The notes beneath the pieces were generated by a model that ran no database searches, was not told the origin of the DNA, and saw only the letters and a program-made list of their open reading frames with translations. A stretch of 64,000 bases of DNA from Hypericum androsaemum (Eukaryota; Streptophyta; Magnoliopsida; Malpighiales; Hypericaceae): the NCBI GenBank assembly GCA_963995505.1, contig OZ023198.1, positions 11,399,141-11,463,140 of the forward strand, written 5' to 3'. Of the stretch, positions 24,962 through 36,905 are shown one piece after another; the first letter of the stretch is position 1; every line of letters starts with the position of its first letter. A program made the position numbers and the translations under genes.

Positions 24962-25485
24962 TTTCCCCTTCCCTTCTCCTCTAATTGGGAAAATACTATA
25001 GTGAACAATACTCACATATCTATCTAACCTCTCCTTTTTTATACAATCATTTTCTCCTTTCTTTTATATCTAAAATCTACCGTAACCGTTTCTAACTACT
25101 TTCCTTCCCGCTCTTGGATGCCAAGTCACCAACTTCCCGCATTCGAGCTGCCACGTCACCTGCGCGTTCCCGCCACAAACCACTTAAACCCCCCTTCCAG
25201 TCGTTTAGTTAACACTCCAGAACCTGTCGTCCACCCAGCTCGAACTCACTCTTAGGGGAAATAAAAGGGAACTTTAAAGTTTAAAGCAAGGTTTTCAAAA
25301 ACGACTCGGAAGTTAATTCGCAATTTGGTCCGACTTTTAAGTTGACCGATCAAATCGCTTGGACTGTTGGTTGAACCAATTTTTTTATTTTTATACTTAT
25401 TTTAGATTTATATATACACACTATTATAGAGGTTTCTCTTCTCAAAAATTATAGAGGCTTCTAGTAAGGCTTACGTGTCCCAGCT

Positions 25486-26128
25486 AGGGGTGAGCAAAAA
25501 ATTCGATATCTGATATCTGAATTTTTTTTCGGACTCGAATTCAGATAATTGTATGTTCGGATTCAGATTATCCAAATTTTTTATTTCAGATTCGGATTCA
25601 AATTCGGATAGAAAAAATATAATTTCTGATTATCCGAATATCTGATTTTTTAATATATATATATTATATATTTAGAAGTTGTGAATTCTAGTGGGCTGGG
25701 CCTATTTGTTTAGTATATTAAAAAGAAACTCAAAAACCACACGACTCACCTATTCATCTCTTTCCTTAAAAAAATCTATTCATCTCTTTACCCACTAGAA
25801 GTCGAGAGGTCAGAACCCAGAAACCCAAAATAAAAACCAAGCTGTCAAGCAGCCATACCAACCGGCAACCCTATTGAATCCGAAGGAAAATAGATTCTCG
25901 CAATATCTTGGTAAGTTCTCATCAAACTGAATCTGGATTCTTGCAACAAGTCGTTTAGCCTTTTAAAATTCGGATAATTCGGATTATCTGAATCCGTATC
26001 TAAAATAATTTTGGATTTTAGATTTTGGATAATTCGTTATTCGGATTCGGATTCAGATTCGGATAAAAAAAATTGGATAATGAGAAATTCGAATAATTCA
26101 GATTCGGATTATCTGAATGCTCATCCCT
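25486..26128. mobile_element. hAT-type MITE-like element between units A and B
   Basis: Ends AGGGGTGAGCA (25486) and TGCTCATCCCT (to 26128) are imperfect inverted repeats. They are followed inward by TCGGAT/ATCCGA-rich arms that fold on each other (repeated GGATTCGGATT-like phrases). The flanks CCCAGCTA and CCTAGCTG match at 6 of 8 bases, suggesting an 8-bp target site. There is no transposase. The insertion sits exactly at the boundary of the two duplication units. Confidence 0.6.
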
Positions 26129-26129
26129 C

Positions 26130-29100
26130 CTAGCTGTCTAATGGGCCCAGGGTTTAAGAGGGAAATACATGAGGAGGGACCCATTGTGTTGGTTACTTAG
26201 GTGGGCCATCAATTGAATAAATGTGGGACCAAGTTTTTGGTAAATTAGTCTTCAAGGCATAATCAGAGTTGCCCTCTGGAGTAGGGTTATAGTCACATCA
26301 AATGCATAAACTTTGTTTTATCACTTGTTTTGTGTGTGTCAATTACGGGTAAAACACACATATAATTAGAAATGATTCTTTCGTCACGAGTCTTGAAATT
26401 AGAATAGACTTTTTACAAATTTTAGTTCATGGCTAGTAATATTTTTGTTCCTTTATACTCACTTATCTATATTAAATCAGTCTTGTTTTATTACTCTTGG
26501 TAACTTTGATGTTATAAATTTTAAAAAATTCCAAAATTTATGATTCCAAAATTACATAAGCTGATCATACATTTAACATAGATCATTATATGAAAGGACA
26601 ACAAATTAAATAACTAGGGCTAATTAGTTGTAAAAGATTAGTGATCATGTTTTACTCGTTAAGTAGTCATTCTAAGATTTGAACTTTTATTCTAAACTCA
26701 AATCTCAAAATTTTCACTCACCGTTTACTATTTGAGCCCGAAGGACATGTCACATTTTCTAGTTTCAAAAGAAGACAACTTCCTTAGAATGTACGAGGTG
26801 GTTGCTTCAAAGAAATGGCGAATTGCCAAACATCAACCCAAGTCCCAAACCACGTGGTTGAGATCATGATGGTAACAGCTACGCGGATGAGAGGATAAAT
26901 GTGTTTAGGGTAATGGTCACTATGGTTTCATTTGAATCGGGGAATTGACAGTTTTAGTAACCGGATTCAAAATCATAGTTAAAATCTAAAAATTATCCAG
27001 GAATCTTTTAATAAAGTTCTAATTATAGTTTGTGATTTTACAAAACCGTAATCGAAAGTTCCAATTTCGGAACCATAACTGGAGGTTTCAGAAGAGTTGT
27101 TTTATTCTAATTTTTTAATAAATTAAATTTTAATTCAAAATACTAAAAATAATATCTTCCATTCTTCAAAAATTACACCATTCACCGTCAATTCTCTTGT
27201 AGTCTCTATTAATTAATTATTCTTTATAAGTATTTTCTCTCCATAAAGGTCAATAGGCCATTGACAATTTAATTTGGTACATTAAATGCAAATCTAAATT
27301 TTAATTTATTTTTTTCCAAAAAATTTCTTAAAAAATAAAATAAAAGTATAACCGTGTAACCTGCCATTCCAAACCGTCTCGAAACTTTATTTCATGATTT
27401 CAAATATGATCTCATCTTTCTAAAACCTTGCAACCGACATTTTCCATGCTGATAACTTGAATGAAAATTTTCTTCAAGATGCCCATTTTTTGCAATTTAT
27501 TTTACATTTTGCTTCATTGTAAGAAGCAGAAGCCCAACTCTGTAGTAGCCGTTAATCCACTAGATAACTTTGAATTTTTTCTTCTTCTTGAAGATGATAA
27601 GAGATGCCCATTTCATACTTCCAACCACTGAAAATCAAGTAGAGAGGACTGACTGTTGACCAAAAAGGAAAATTTCTAGCTGCAGACTGGCATAACATTG
27701 AGATTAGTACATGCAGTTGGCAGCAATTAGGGAGCAGCAGTTTCCTCAGCAGTATGCATCTACACAGTTAGGTGTGGCGTACTTAGTGATCCCGAAAAGG
27801 TTAATCGATATTCACGCCTCGAGCCGATGTCCCCGGATCAGTTTGTACCTCTGCTACCGGTGTCCTGCTATCTGCAAACAGAAGCGAGCTCAAATGAGAA
27901 TGTATTCTTTGACTAATATCAGAACATGGTGTGTCACTCCTCGCATATATACCTTCAACTGCAGTCAGAGTGTTAGAGTCTTTAGCCATTTTATCCATCT
28001 CTTTCCGATCCTCCTCACCGGTTGCTGGTACATCAGCACACACAATATCGTTTAGCTTCAAGGATGGAGCCACAGATGGATCCGGGTTAGTCCTGATAGT
28101 TTCGTCAGTCGTTGGCTCCTCCTTGACATGAACACTGTTTACTTGCATCAGATCAACTGCATCATCTTCACTGGCGATTCTAGAAACTTTTGGTTTGCTA
28201 TCAAAGTCGCCATTCGACATGACAACACCGACTTCTGCACTTGCCCTTTTCCTCAAAGAACGCCTTTTCGGCCGCTGCTCATCCTGTACGCCAGAGAGTC
28301 CTGAAAAAAAAAAACAATAGCATACTCTCATCAAACAAGTAACAAATCTGCAATTATTAAAAAAAAACCATAGAACTGACAGACCGACCTGTGTGTAAAT
28401 AGTACATGTCGCCCAATGCCCCGAAAGTCTTACTGCAACCTCCGAAAAACACAAGCACGCCAAATTCTGCAGGATCCAAACAATCCCCAGAAGTAGCAAA
28501 TCTTGCAGAAGGCACACGTCTTGTGGTCGCCAACTTAGTCCATATGGCACTATCTGCAAAGAGAAGTTGCAATGATGCTTAGAAAAGGAAAACAGAGAAG
28601 GAACAGCTTAAAAAGGTTGCAAGTAACAATGTACATACCAACATCCAGCATGTAAACATCATTGTACGGATTTTCGGGATGCGAAAATCCTCCAAAAACA
28701 AATAAGTGCTTCCCCAGAGCAACAGTAGAATGACCAGCTCTTGGTGGCAATTTTTGTCCAGTAGTAATAAGCTCCTTCCAGACAAGAGTTTCTGTAATAT
28801 GCAAACGATTCTGTAACGATTCTAATTCAAGCTGCCAAATCCATGATCTAAGTTGATCATGCATGACATTAATGGCAGTGAGCTTTGTTGGAAGTTGATA
28901 CACTACGCAGGTATCGAAAAAACAAAGTATCGCAAACCTGCATCTAAGACGTGGACATCCGACAAATAGTAATCATTCTCATCTTCACCGCCAATTACAA
29001 TCATTTTATAGTTCCAAGAAGAGCAAGTGTGGCTTTCCCGTGCACAAGGTGGATTGCCTGATGTTACCACATGTTCCCATACCAAGGTTTCTGCAAAAGG

Positions 29101-30700
29101 GGAAAAAAAAACTCATAACTCTAATCAAATAGAACAGACATGATGGAAAAGGATTTAATCAACTCGTAAAGGCTCTGTTGATTGCATTACCTGTATTCAG
29201 CACGTAAAGATCATTGTAATAGATGCCTTCCTTAGTAGCTAGAGATTTGCCACGTCCACCAAATACGAAGAGCCGTGTACCAATAAGGGCTGCGCTATGG
29301 CCTTCTCGTGCCTCAGGTCCATCACCTCTAACGCTTGGAGATATCCATGTGTGTGAAACTGCAACAGAAAGATAGAGATTACTATTAACAAGTGTAAACA
29401 AGAAAAGAAACTCATCAGTACCAAACATTTACTTACGGGTGTCGAGTATATGAAGATCCCGGAAAGGATCTAACCCATTAGTACCACCAAATATGTAGAG
29501 ATTGTCTCCCACTGTCGTACAAGTATGGGTGTCTCTTGGATCAGGTGGTCGACCCTTTATTGTTGGCTGGCTCCATGTCCGTTTAGCTGCAAGTCAGCAG
29601 CATTCAAGTTTCCTCAGATGGAAATACATTCATAAAGAAGCAGTTGAAACTTGAATAAAGTACAGGGAGACGCGAGTTCAAACTTCAAGATCATGACAAT
29701 GCCTTGATCTGTAGAATCTAAAACTGATGCCAATCCATGCAAACTTCCAGGTACACCCAACAACAAGTCTAAACCCACCACAAGTCCACAACAAGTCTAT
29801 TCCGTTATAGCCATTTTACTTGCAAAATCACAACCTTGCATCTGGACTAAGCGGCCCCCTATCCGACTTTACTAGGTTCAGAAACGACCTATCAAATGAA
29901 CCACACTGACAAGAAAAACAAGAACAGAAGAATGCCAACCCAATGAAGTCAAAAACAACAATTCCGGTCCCACCGAAGAAAAAGCTGCAATCTTTTCAAG
30001 AACCCACAAAGAATTACTCCAAAAGATTGAAACTTTACGCAGCAGAAACCATCACAGCCATGCCAAACAATCCTCAAGACTACAATTCGGGTGCCTCCTT
30101 CATCATAATCCTCGAGAAACACTGCGGCGACGATGCAATCTTTTCAAGAACCCACAACGAAACAATCCAAAAGATTGAAACTTTACACAGCAGAAACAAT
30201 CACATACACTAAAAACAGAAGAAGAGAGGAACCCATTACAAAGAAGGAAGGAACCCAATTGAGGTGAGGAGTGGAGGGACCCACCAGTGTCAAAGACATG
30301 AACATGGTTGGTCTGGGAATGGACTACATAGCCACCAAAGACATAGAGAAAGCTCCCTGCTCTTACAGAATTGCAGGTGTGGCCCCATCTCTTCCCTGGC
30401 CCGCCTAACCCTTCTTGGACCCTTTCCCATCTCATTTTTCTCCCTTCTCTTCTCCTCTAATAGTGAAACAATACACAGATATCTAACTTCTCCTCTCTTT
30501 TTTATATCTAATTCCTCCTATAACCGTTTCTAACTACTTTTCCCGCTCTTGTATGCCAGGTCACCAACTTCCAGCCTTCGAGCTGCCACGTTACTTGCGC
30601 GTTCCCGCCACGGCCACTTAAATCCACCTTTCAGTCGTTTAGTTAACACTCCAGAACCTGTCGTCTACCCAGCTCGTGACATTTTCTCAGTGGCGGGGGA
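26130..30700. repeat. Segmental duplication unit B
   Basis: It is paralogous to unit A over flank, gene and promoter (see unit A). The stretch 26890-27580 is mostly unique AT-rich DNA. The extra A-only DNA around 20300-21640 is absent. Confidence 0.85.
27801..30435 (-). CDS. Kelch-repeat protein, tandem copy B
   Basis: Eight exons, parallel to copy A: 30435-30285, 29586-29437, 29358-29191, 29090-28938, 28791-28639, 28553-28389, 28300-27953 and 27871-27801, giving 452 residues. All introns are phase 1. Each of the first six exons is one kelch blade. Differences from A include one codon fewer in exon 1, a 12-nt deletion in exon 7 (removing SEEA), and a changed last base of exon 2 (ACCC|GTAAGT instead of ACCG|GTAAGT), which turns a junction Val into Leu. 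It shares with A the exon-fusing deletion after RRSLR, so that deletion predates the A/B duplication. The 81-nt last intron is again stop-free and in frame. The start ATG is preceded by the same promoter block as A. The gene looks intact. Confidence 0.87.
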
Positions 30701-30836
30701 GGGGGAGAGAGTGAAAAGTTAAAAAGGTGGGATTTTACTAAAAGGGAACGTTAAAGTTGAAAGTTCAAAGAAAAGGGTTCAGAGGAGCCAAAAGCAAGAA
30801 GTTGCTTAACCTTCAAAATAAAAACGAGAACTACAT

Positions 30837-31011
30837 GGTATCCGGTCCACTGGGACGACTAATCCAAGTTCGAGCCGAGTAGAATCTTTAAAAGGTGGCA
30901 AAGCTCTTCCAACAAGTATTTAACACTGTTGTGTTTTCTAGGGCTCGAACTCAAGACCATGGTTAAGATAGAACAACTCCATCACCGGTTATTCTAAGTG
31001 CTTGTTGGTCC
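30837..31011 (-). repeat. SINE-like element, copy 3 (best preserved)
   Basis: Read on the minus strand: ACCAACAAGCACTTAGAATA, GGTGATGGAGTTGTTCTAT, the B-box-like TTGAGTTCGAGCCC, GTTAAATACTTGTTGGAAGA, GCTTTGCC, and the tail GGATTAGTCGTCC with CCGGATACC. The tRNA-like promoter and the GGATTAGTC tail with CCGGATACC fit an Au-type SINE. It lies between duplication units B and C. Confidence 0.7.
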
Positions 31012-31745
31012 TTCATCTCTGTTCTGTGATTAAATTTTTCCAAGCTGATAACTTTAATGAAAAATTTCTTACTAATTTCGTTTGCACTTAACATTGACAA
31101 TGGGGATTTTTTGCAATTTAATTAGTCAACATATAGTATTCATTTCAACTTAAAAGATTCAACAAGCAATTCTCCATGTTTCGTTGCAAGGATCATCAAA
31201 AAAAAGTTTGTACAGTGACTACACTCAAGTTCCCAACTTCTTGTTCTAAGCTTTACATTTTGCTTTTCATTGTAAGAAGCAGAGGCTCGAGGAGAAGATT
31301 ATAGAAGAGAGGACTGGCTATGGACTAAAAAGGAAAATTTCTAGCTGCAGATTGGTATAACACTGATATTAGTACATGCAGTTGGCAGCAATTAGGGAGA
31401 GCAGTTTCCTCTGTATCCCCAGCAGTATGCATCTACCACCACCACAAGTCACAAATGTACACAGTTAGGTGTGGTGTATTAGGTCATCCGGAAAAGGTCA
31501 GCCGATATTCACGCCTCGAGCCGACGTCGCAGGATCAGTTTGTACCTCTGCCACCGGCGTCCTGCTATCTGCAAACAGAAGCGCGCTCAAATAAGAGCAT
31601 ACTCGAAGAATACCAGAACATGGAGTGCCATGGGTGCATATCCAAGAACTTAAAAGGAGCAGAAGAGATCTTGGAAGTGTAGTTTGTAGATGCAGGACAA
31701 GCTCTGTCACGCCTCGCATACGTACCTTCAACTGCAGGCAGAGTG

Positions 31746-34700
31746 TTAAGAGTTTTGAGCCATTTTATCCAACTCTTTCCCATCCTCACCAGAGGCCGGC
31801 ACATCATCATTTCCATTCAAGGATGGAGACATGGATGGATCCGGGTTAGTCGCAGCCTGCAAGACCGGGAATTGAAGAAGCTATGAGGGAATCGACATAC
31901 ATGCAGCATAAAAAGACTGTTTACTTGAATCTTGCTAGTTTGAAGAGGTAGGAAAAAAGAGGACCTCCTGAGGTTCGGATATATCGGGAAGTACAAAATC
32001 TTGAACTTTTTGAACTCCAGGAGCACCTTCTGCTGCTGCTTCTATCTTGGTTTCGTTAGTTGTTGGCTCCGTAACACGAACACTGTTTACTTGCATCAGA
32101 TCAACTGCATCCTCTTCGCTGGTGGTTCTAGAAACTTTTTGTTTACTATCACAGTCGTCATTCGACATGACAACACCAACTTCTGCACTCGCCCTTTTCC
32201 TGTTAAGCTCGATCAGGTCCGAGCACCAAATACGTCCAAAAGCAAGTGCAATTGCCAGGATTACTGTCCATCAAACGAAGAAACAACCAGATCCGTACCT
32301 ACTATTACTGACATTAACTATCTGGGGAGAGGCTGGTTTGTCGGCAAACAATATTCCACGAAAGGGCTTTCCATCTATAACTGTTTCAATACTATATCCA
32401 TGCGGCAAGCTTTCCGTGACGTTTGCTTGAAATGTCTTCTCCTCCTGATGAAACTGTGACTGATTTGCTTGGAGATTCTGAAGCTGTGACTGATTCGCTT
32501 GGAGATTCCGAAGAATTTGCTTGAAATGTCTTCTCCCCGTTATCCTCAAAGAACGCTTTTCCGGCGGCTGCTCATCCTGTACACCAGACAGTCCTGAAAA
32601 AAAAAGGTGTAATCACATCAAATAAGTAACAAATCTGAAATTATTACTAAAATGGTAATAATCTGCAATTCAGTACAAATACTCCTTATGGAATATCTAA
32701 TGCACGGAAATAACTTTATTACATTGAAAGCCATAGAACTGACTGACCTGTGTGTAAATAATACATGTCGCCCAATGCCTCGAGAGTCTTATTGCAACCT
32801 CCGAAAAACACAAGTACACCAAATTCTGCAGGATCCAAACAATCCCCAGAAGCAGAAAATCTTGCAGAAGGCACACCCCTTGTGGTCGCCAACTTAGTCC
32901 ATATGGCACCATCTGCAAAGAAAAGTTCCAATGATACTTAAAGTGGGAAAACAGAGAACGGAAAGAAAAAAAAAATATAATTTCCAAACTTTCGAAGATC
33001 TGAACAATTCAATCACACGAAACCATTCTCTTTTTTGGTTCATCCCAGCACGATCTTAATTATATTGTGGTTGGTTCTCAGAGTACTCAATTTTGTTAAT
33101 TCTTTTCTCCTAAGAACAAATAGTAATAATGACAGAACATTCACAAAACAATGTGCATACCAACATCCAGCATGTAAACATCATCGTACAGATTTTCGGC
33201 ATCTGAAAATCCTCCAAAAACAAACAAGTGCTTCCCCAGAGCGGCAGTACAATGACCAGCTATTGGTGGCAATTTCTGTCCAGTAGTGATAAGCTCCTTC
33301 CAGACAAGAGTTTCTGCAAAATGCAAACGATTCCACAGAAATAAAAGATGAGGAAGTCAACTGAAGTTGGACAGCGGATTTATGCAACAGATTCTAATTC
33401 AATCTCAAACCTGCATCTAAGACGTGGACATCCGACAAATAGTAATCATTCTTGTCTTCACCGCCAATCACAATCATTTTATAGTTCCAAGAAGAGCAAG
33501 TGTGGCAATCCCGTGCACAAGGTGGATTGCCAGATGTTACCACATGTTTCCATACCAAGGTTTCTGCAAAAGGAAAAAAAGTGGGGCCATGATTAACAAC
33601 AGCAGGCAAGAGAGACAAGCCCTGTATTCAGCAAGAGAAGATCATTGTAATAAACGTCTTCATCAACTAATACAGACTTGTAAAAAGATTTAATCAATCG
33701 CTGACTCTGTGGCATTACCTGTATTCAGCACGTAAAGATCATTGTAATAGACGTCTTCATTAGTAGCTAAAGATTTGCCACATCCACCAAATATGAAGAG
33801 CTGTTTACCAACAAGGGCTGCACTATGGTCTTCTCGTGCCTCAGGTCCATCTCCTCTAACGCAGGGAGATATCCATGTGTGTGAAACTGCAACAGACAGA
33901 TAAAGATAGTAATTAACAAGTGTAAACAAGATTATTAAGTAGAGGTCCTTTCTTGATGGGAAAAAGATGGGTACAAAGAGTTGCCGAATGTTAAGAACAA
34001 AATGACCTGACTGAAACAATATCGGAATCGGGGGCCTCGTACATTTACTTACCGGTGTCGAGTATATGAAGATCCCCCAAAGGATTTAACCCATCAGTAC
34101 CACCAAATACGTAGAGATTGTCTCCTACTGTTGTACAAGTATGGCTGTCTCTTGGAGCAGGTGGTAGACCCTTTATTGTCGGCTGGCTCCATGTCTGTTT
34201 AACTGCAAGTCAGCAGCATTCAAGTTTCATGAACCATGATATCTCAAACTCTCATTAAACTCGCTGCAAGCACCTATCTGCCTAGCCAGCTTTTGATTTA
34301 CCTGATCTATTTTGTCTGCTGCACATATATACTAACAAGATTTTTTTTTTGATTTAATAGAATCAAATTTCAGCTAGTTTATTGCAACCCTCTAGTCGAC
34401 ACTTCTATACAATGCCAAGTGCAGGACGAAATAATATCGTGGTATCCACGCAAGTAGACAAGGGTAAACCGTTCCTCAGAAGGGAAGACATTCACAAAGC
34501 AGTTGAAACTTAAAGACGCGGTCAGGCGAGTTCAAACTCCAAGATCATGACAATGCCTTGATCTCTAGAATCTATAGCCGATGCCCATCCATGTAAACTT
34601 CAAAGTACTCAAGCACACTAATTGGCACAACCCAACAACAAGTCTAAAACCACAAGTCCACAGTTAAAGATCAAAGCTTAACTGTAAAATTTTCCATCGC

Positions 34701-35165
34701 CCCTTTCCCTTACCGACATTACTCTGTTCAGAAACGTCCTATCAAATGGATCACCATACATGCACAGAAAAGAAAAACCAAGAACAGAAGAATGCCAACC
34801 CAATGCACCCAACAATCCTCAGAACAACAATTCCGGTCCCACCTTCATCATAATCATCAAGAAAAAGCTGCAATCTTTTCAAGAACCCACAAAGAAACAC
34901 TCCAAAAGATTCGATCTTTACGCAGCAGAAACCATCACAGCCAATGGAATACAAACTAAAAACAGAAGAAGAGAGGAACCCATTACAAGTGAGGGGGGGG
35001 GGGGGACCCACCAGTTTCAAAGACATGAACTTGGTTGGTCTGGCAATTGTCTCTCCCATAGCCACCAAAGACGTAGAGGAACCTCCCTGACATTACAGAA
35101 TTGCAGGTGTGGCCCCACCTCTTCCCTGGCCCACCTGACCCTTCTTCGAGTCTTTCCCATCTCAT
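31746..35165 (-). CDS. Kelch-repeat protein, tandem copy C (longer tail, early stop)
   Basis: Nine exons: 35165-35012, 34202-34053, 33886-33719, 33563-33411, 33313-33161, 32912-32748, 32593-32299, 32199-31965 and 31856-31746, predicting 527 residues. The six blades match copies A and B. Exon 7 continues past KRSLR into a Gln-rich repeat (LQANQSQLQN, LQANQSQ) and a conserved-looking block FQANVTESLPHGYSIETVID with GKPFRGILF, absent from A and B. I recall a similar C-terminal block in Arabidopsis relatives, so C probably keeps the ancestral tail. Exon 8 resumes KRASAEVGVVMSN. In exon 9 one extra T (CTCTTAACAC versus CTCTAACAC in A) creates the stop TAA at 31748-31746, just before LPAVEG. The old last exon (GVNIG end near 31498) is thus lost. 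The exon 8 donor GAG|GTCCTC is weak. Confidence 0.78.
34993..35005 (-). repeat. Homopolymer C13 beside a splice donor
   Basis: The first intron of kelch copy C begins GTGGGT followed by 13 C (13 G on plus). Copies A and B have no such run. It is hypervariable in principle and sits within the donor region. Confidence 0.8.
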
Positions 35166-35369
35166 CTCCTCTTCTTTTTTTTCTTTTTTTTTTGTATTCC
35201 CAGTGGAGGGGGAGGAGAGTGGAGAGCAAAAAAGGCGGGATTTTTACTCTAAATGAAATTGGGGGGAGAGAGAGAGAGAGAGTGGATCTTATGTGGGAGT
35301 TGGCTCTCTTCTCATGCAAAAAGAACTGAAGAGAAATAAAAGGGAACTTTAAACAAAATGGTAACACAG

Positions 35370-36398
35370 AGCAACCATTTTTTTCCTTCCTATTTTGAAT
35401 TTATTTACATGAGATTCGTGGTTCAAATCTTATTAATATAATGTAGAAGAGTCATTTGTTAAAATATGATCGATAGTAGTTGAATATCATAATTTAGAAA
35501 AAATGCCAACAACTAAGTAATTATGAAAAAGATACAACAATCTCCCCTTAAAAAAAATACAACAATCAAGGAACATTGAATACCAGTTGGCAGTTACCAT
35601 ATATGAAAAACGACTTATTGTTTATGGATGCACAATGAACATATATATTTTCACTAATTTCATTGGAGAAAAGAGAGAAATTTGAAGAAATCATATAAAT
35701 ACAATATTTAACGCTATGACATGGTAATGATGTGTAGGGCGTCACATTATTATCTAGCATTCATTATAACGTTAATGTTCCATCTCTTACAAAAAAAAAT
35801 TTTGAAAGGTGATCTCTCATGCAAATTACACTACGAATTATTATTCAACTTTAACTTTTCTGTGAGATCAAAGTAAAAAATTTACATAACCTAAATATAA
35901 TATACTTTAGTGGGGATAATTTTCATCACTCACATCGATCTCAAAATTAAATTAGTCACGCATATATATTATAAACACTTTGGAAAAGAAATCTCTTTAA
36001 AAAAAGAAAATAAATGTGGGACATGATTGGCCCAGGTAGTAGTTGTACCTATTTGTTGCCTATGCATCTCCAACCTCTTGAAAATCTTTTATATATTTTT
36101 TTATTTAAAGTGGAATGATTGATTTTATTTTCCAAAAAATGTGTCGCAGTAAATGGGGAACATGATTCGGACTGATAGTCTTTTAATCAGTAAAAAAAAA
36201 TATACATTTTAAATAATATGACTAATTCTAGACGAATTTAATTCGTCGGTTCGAAGAATTTTGAAAATCTTGAACCGTATTCAATCCGTCTGCAAACGAA
36301 TTTGAATAGAATTATTAACTAATCGAATTGAATTACGAATCAGATTCTACCAATGGTCGGGTCTAGCAATGAGCCTGTTCTTTGGGATGGGGGAATGA
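35370..36398. other. AT-rich intergenic region
   Basis: No gene is recognised. Near 36225-36350 lies a phrase (GACGAATTTAATTCG, AATCTTGAACCGTATTCAATCCGTC) resembling 50965-51055, so both are probably remnants of one dispersed repeat. Confidence 0.4.
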
Positions 36399-36905
36399 GG
36401 TTGTTATCCTAACGGGACTACATTTCTCACTCTGATTAGGAGTCTATATCAGGCGGCAAGAGTTGGCGAAGGAGATGAGATGATTGATCAGATTAAGAGT
36501 GCCGAGTTTGGTGATAAGCTTGACAAGAAGGCTTACTATGGCTTCTTGAAGATTTTACATTGCATAGAGAGGCTCGAGCATGCACTGAGCGTGTTTGAGA
36601 TGATGAAAGCTGACAGATGCCAACCCGGGGAGAAGACGTTTGACGTGTTGATGGCGAAGTGGTGCGCACACAATCGACTCAATAGAGCTAATGCGCTTTT
36701 CAGCAAAGTTGTTAGCAACCGGCTGTCGCTAACACCCAAAGAATATCTAGTGGATCCAAAGTTTTTGAAGCAGTCTAAAGTTGTAAAGAAAGAGAAGAAG
36801 AGGGAGACATTGCCCAAGAATATAGCGAGGAAGAAAATGCGTCTTAGGCAGATCAGACTGAGCTTTGTCAAAAAATCAAAGAAAGGAAGGCACATGTCTG
36901 TCTAG
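36399..36905 (+). pseudogene. C-terminal fragment of a P-type PPR protein (PNM1-like)
   Basis: The frame is open from 36399, just after TGA 36396-36398, to TAG 36903-36905. It reads YPNGTTFLTLIRSLYQAARV, then GEGDEMIDQI, KLDKKAYYGFLKIL, EHALSVFEMMKA, CQPGEKTFDVLMAKWCAHN and a basic tail (KRETLPKNIARKKMRLRQIR, LSFVKKSKKG). These are the last two or three pentatricopeptide motifs of an RNA-binding protein. The N-terminal motifs are missing: upstream is stop-rich AT sequence. An ATG at 36480 could start a 141-residue product, but this would not be a full PPR protein. As I recall, the basic end matches Arabidopsis PNM1 (At5g60960), which also lies between CstF50 and TCP5. A full copy is expected elsewhere in the genome. 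Confidence 0.75.

Larger units (their letters stand above)
19640..25260. repeat. Segmental duplication unit A
   Basis: The flank at 19640-20300 (GGGCCCAGGG, GTGGGCCATCAATTGAATAAA, GTGGAGTAGGGTTATAGTCA) matches 26130-26890. The gene, its promoter and downstream DNA (about 21640-25260) match 27580-30690. The promoter copies share CGAGCTGCCACGT and GTCGTTTAGTTAACACTCCA. The stretch 20300-21640 is partly unique, with a small MITE at 20361. Units A and B are closer to each other than to unit C. Confidence 0.85.
31030..35170. repeat. Segmental duplication unit C
   Basis: It is paralogous to units A and B across the kelch gene, introns and a downstream flank (CATTGTAAGAAGCAGA; AGTACATGCAGTTGGCAGCA). 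Its promoter (above 35170) is not shared with A and B. It is the most divergent unit. Confidence 0.75.

Noticed and set aside
36536..36895. Minus-strand hydrophobic frame over the PPR fragment
   Set aside because: It is the complement of the basic PPR tail. The plus frame has clear PPR motifs.
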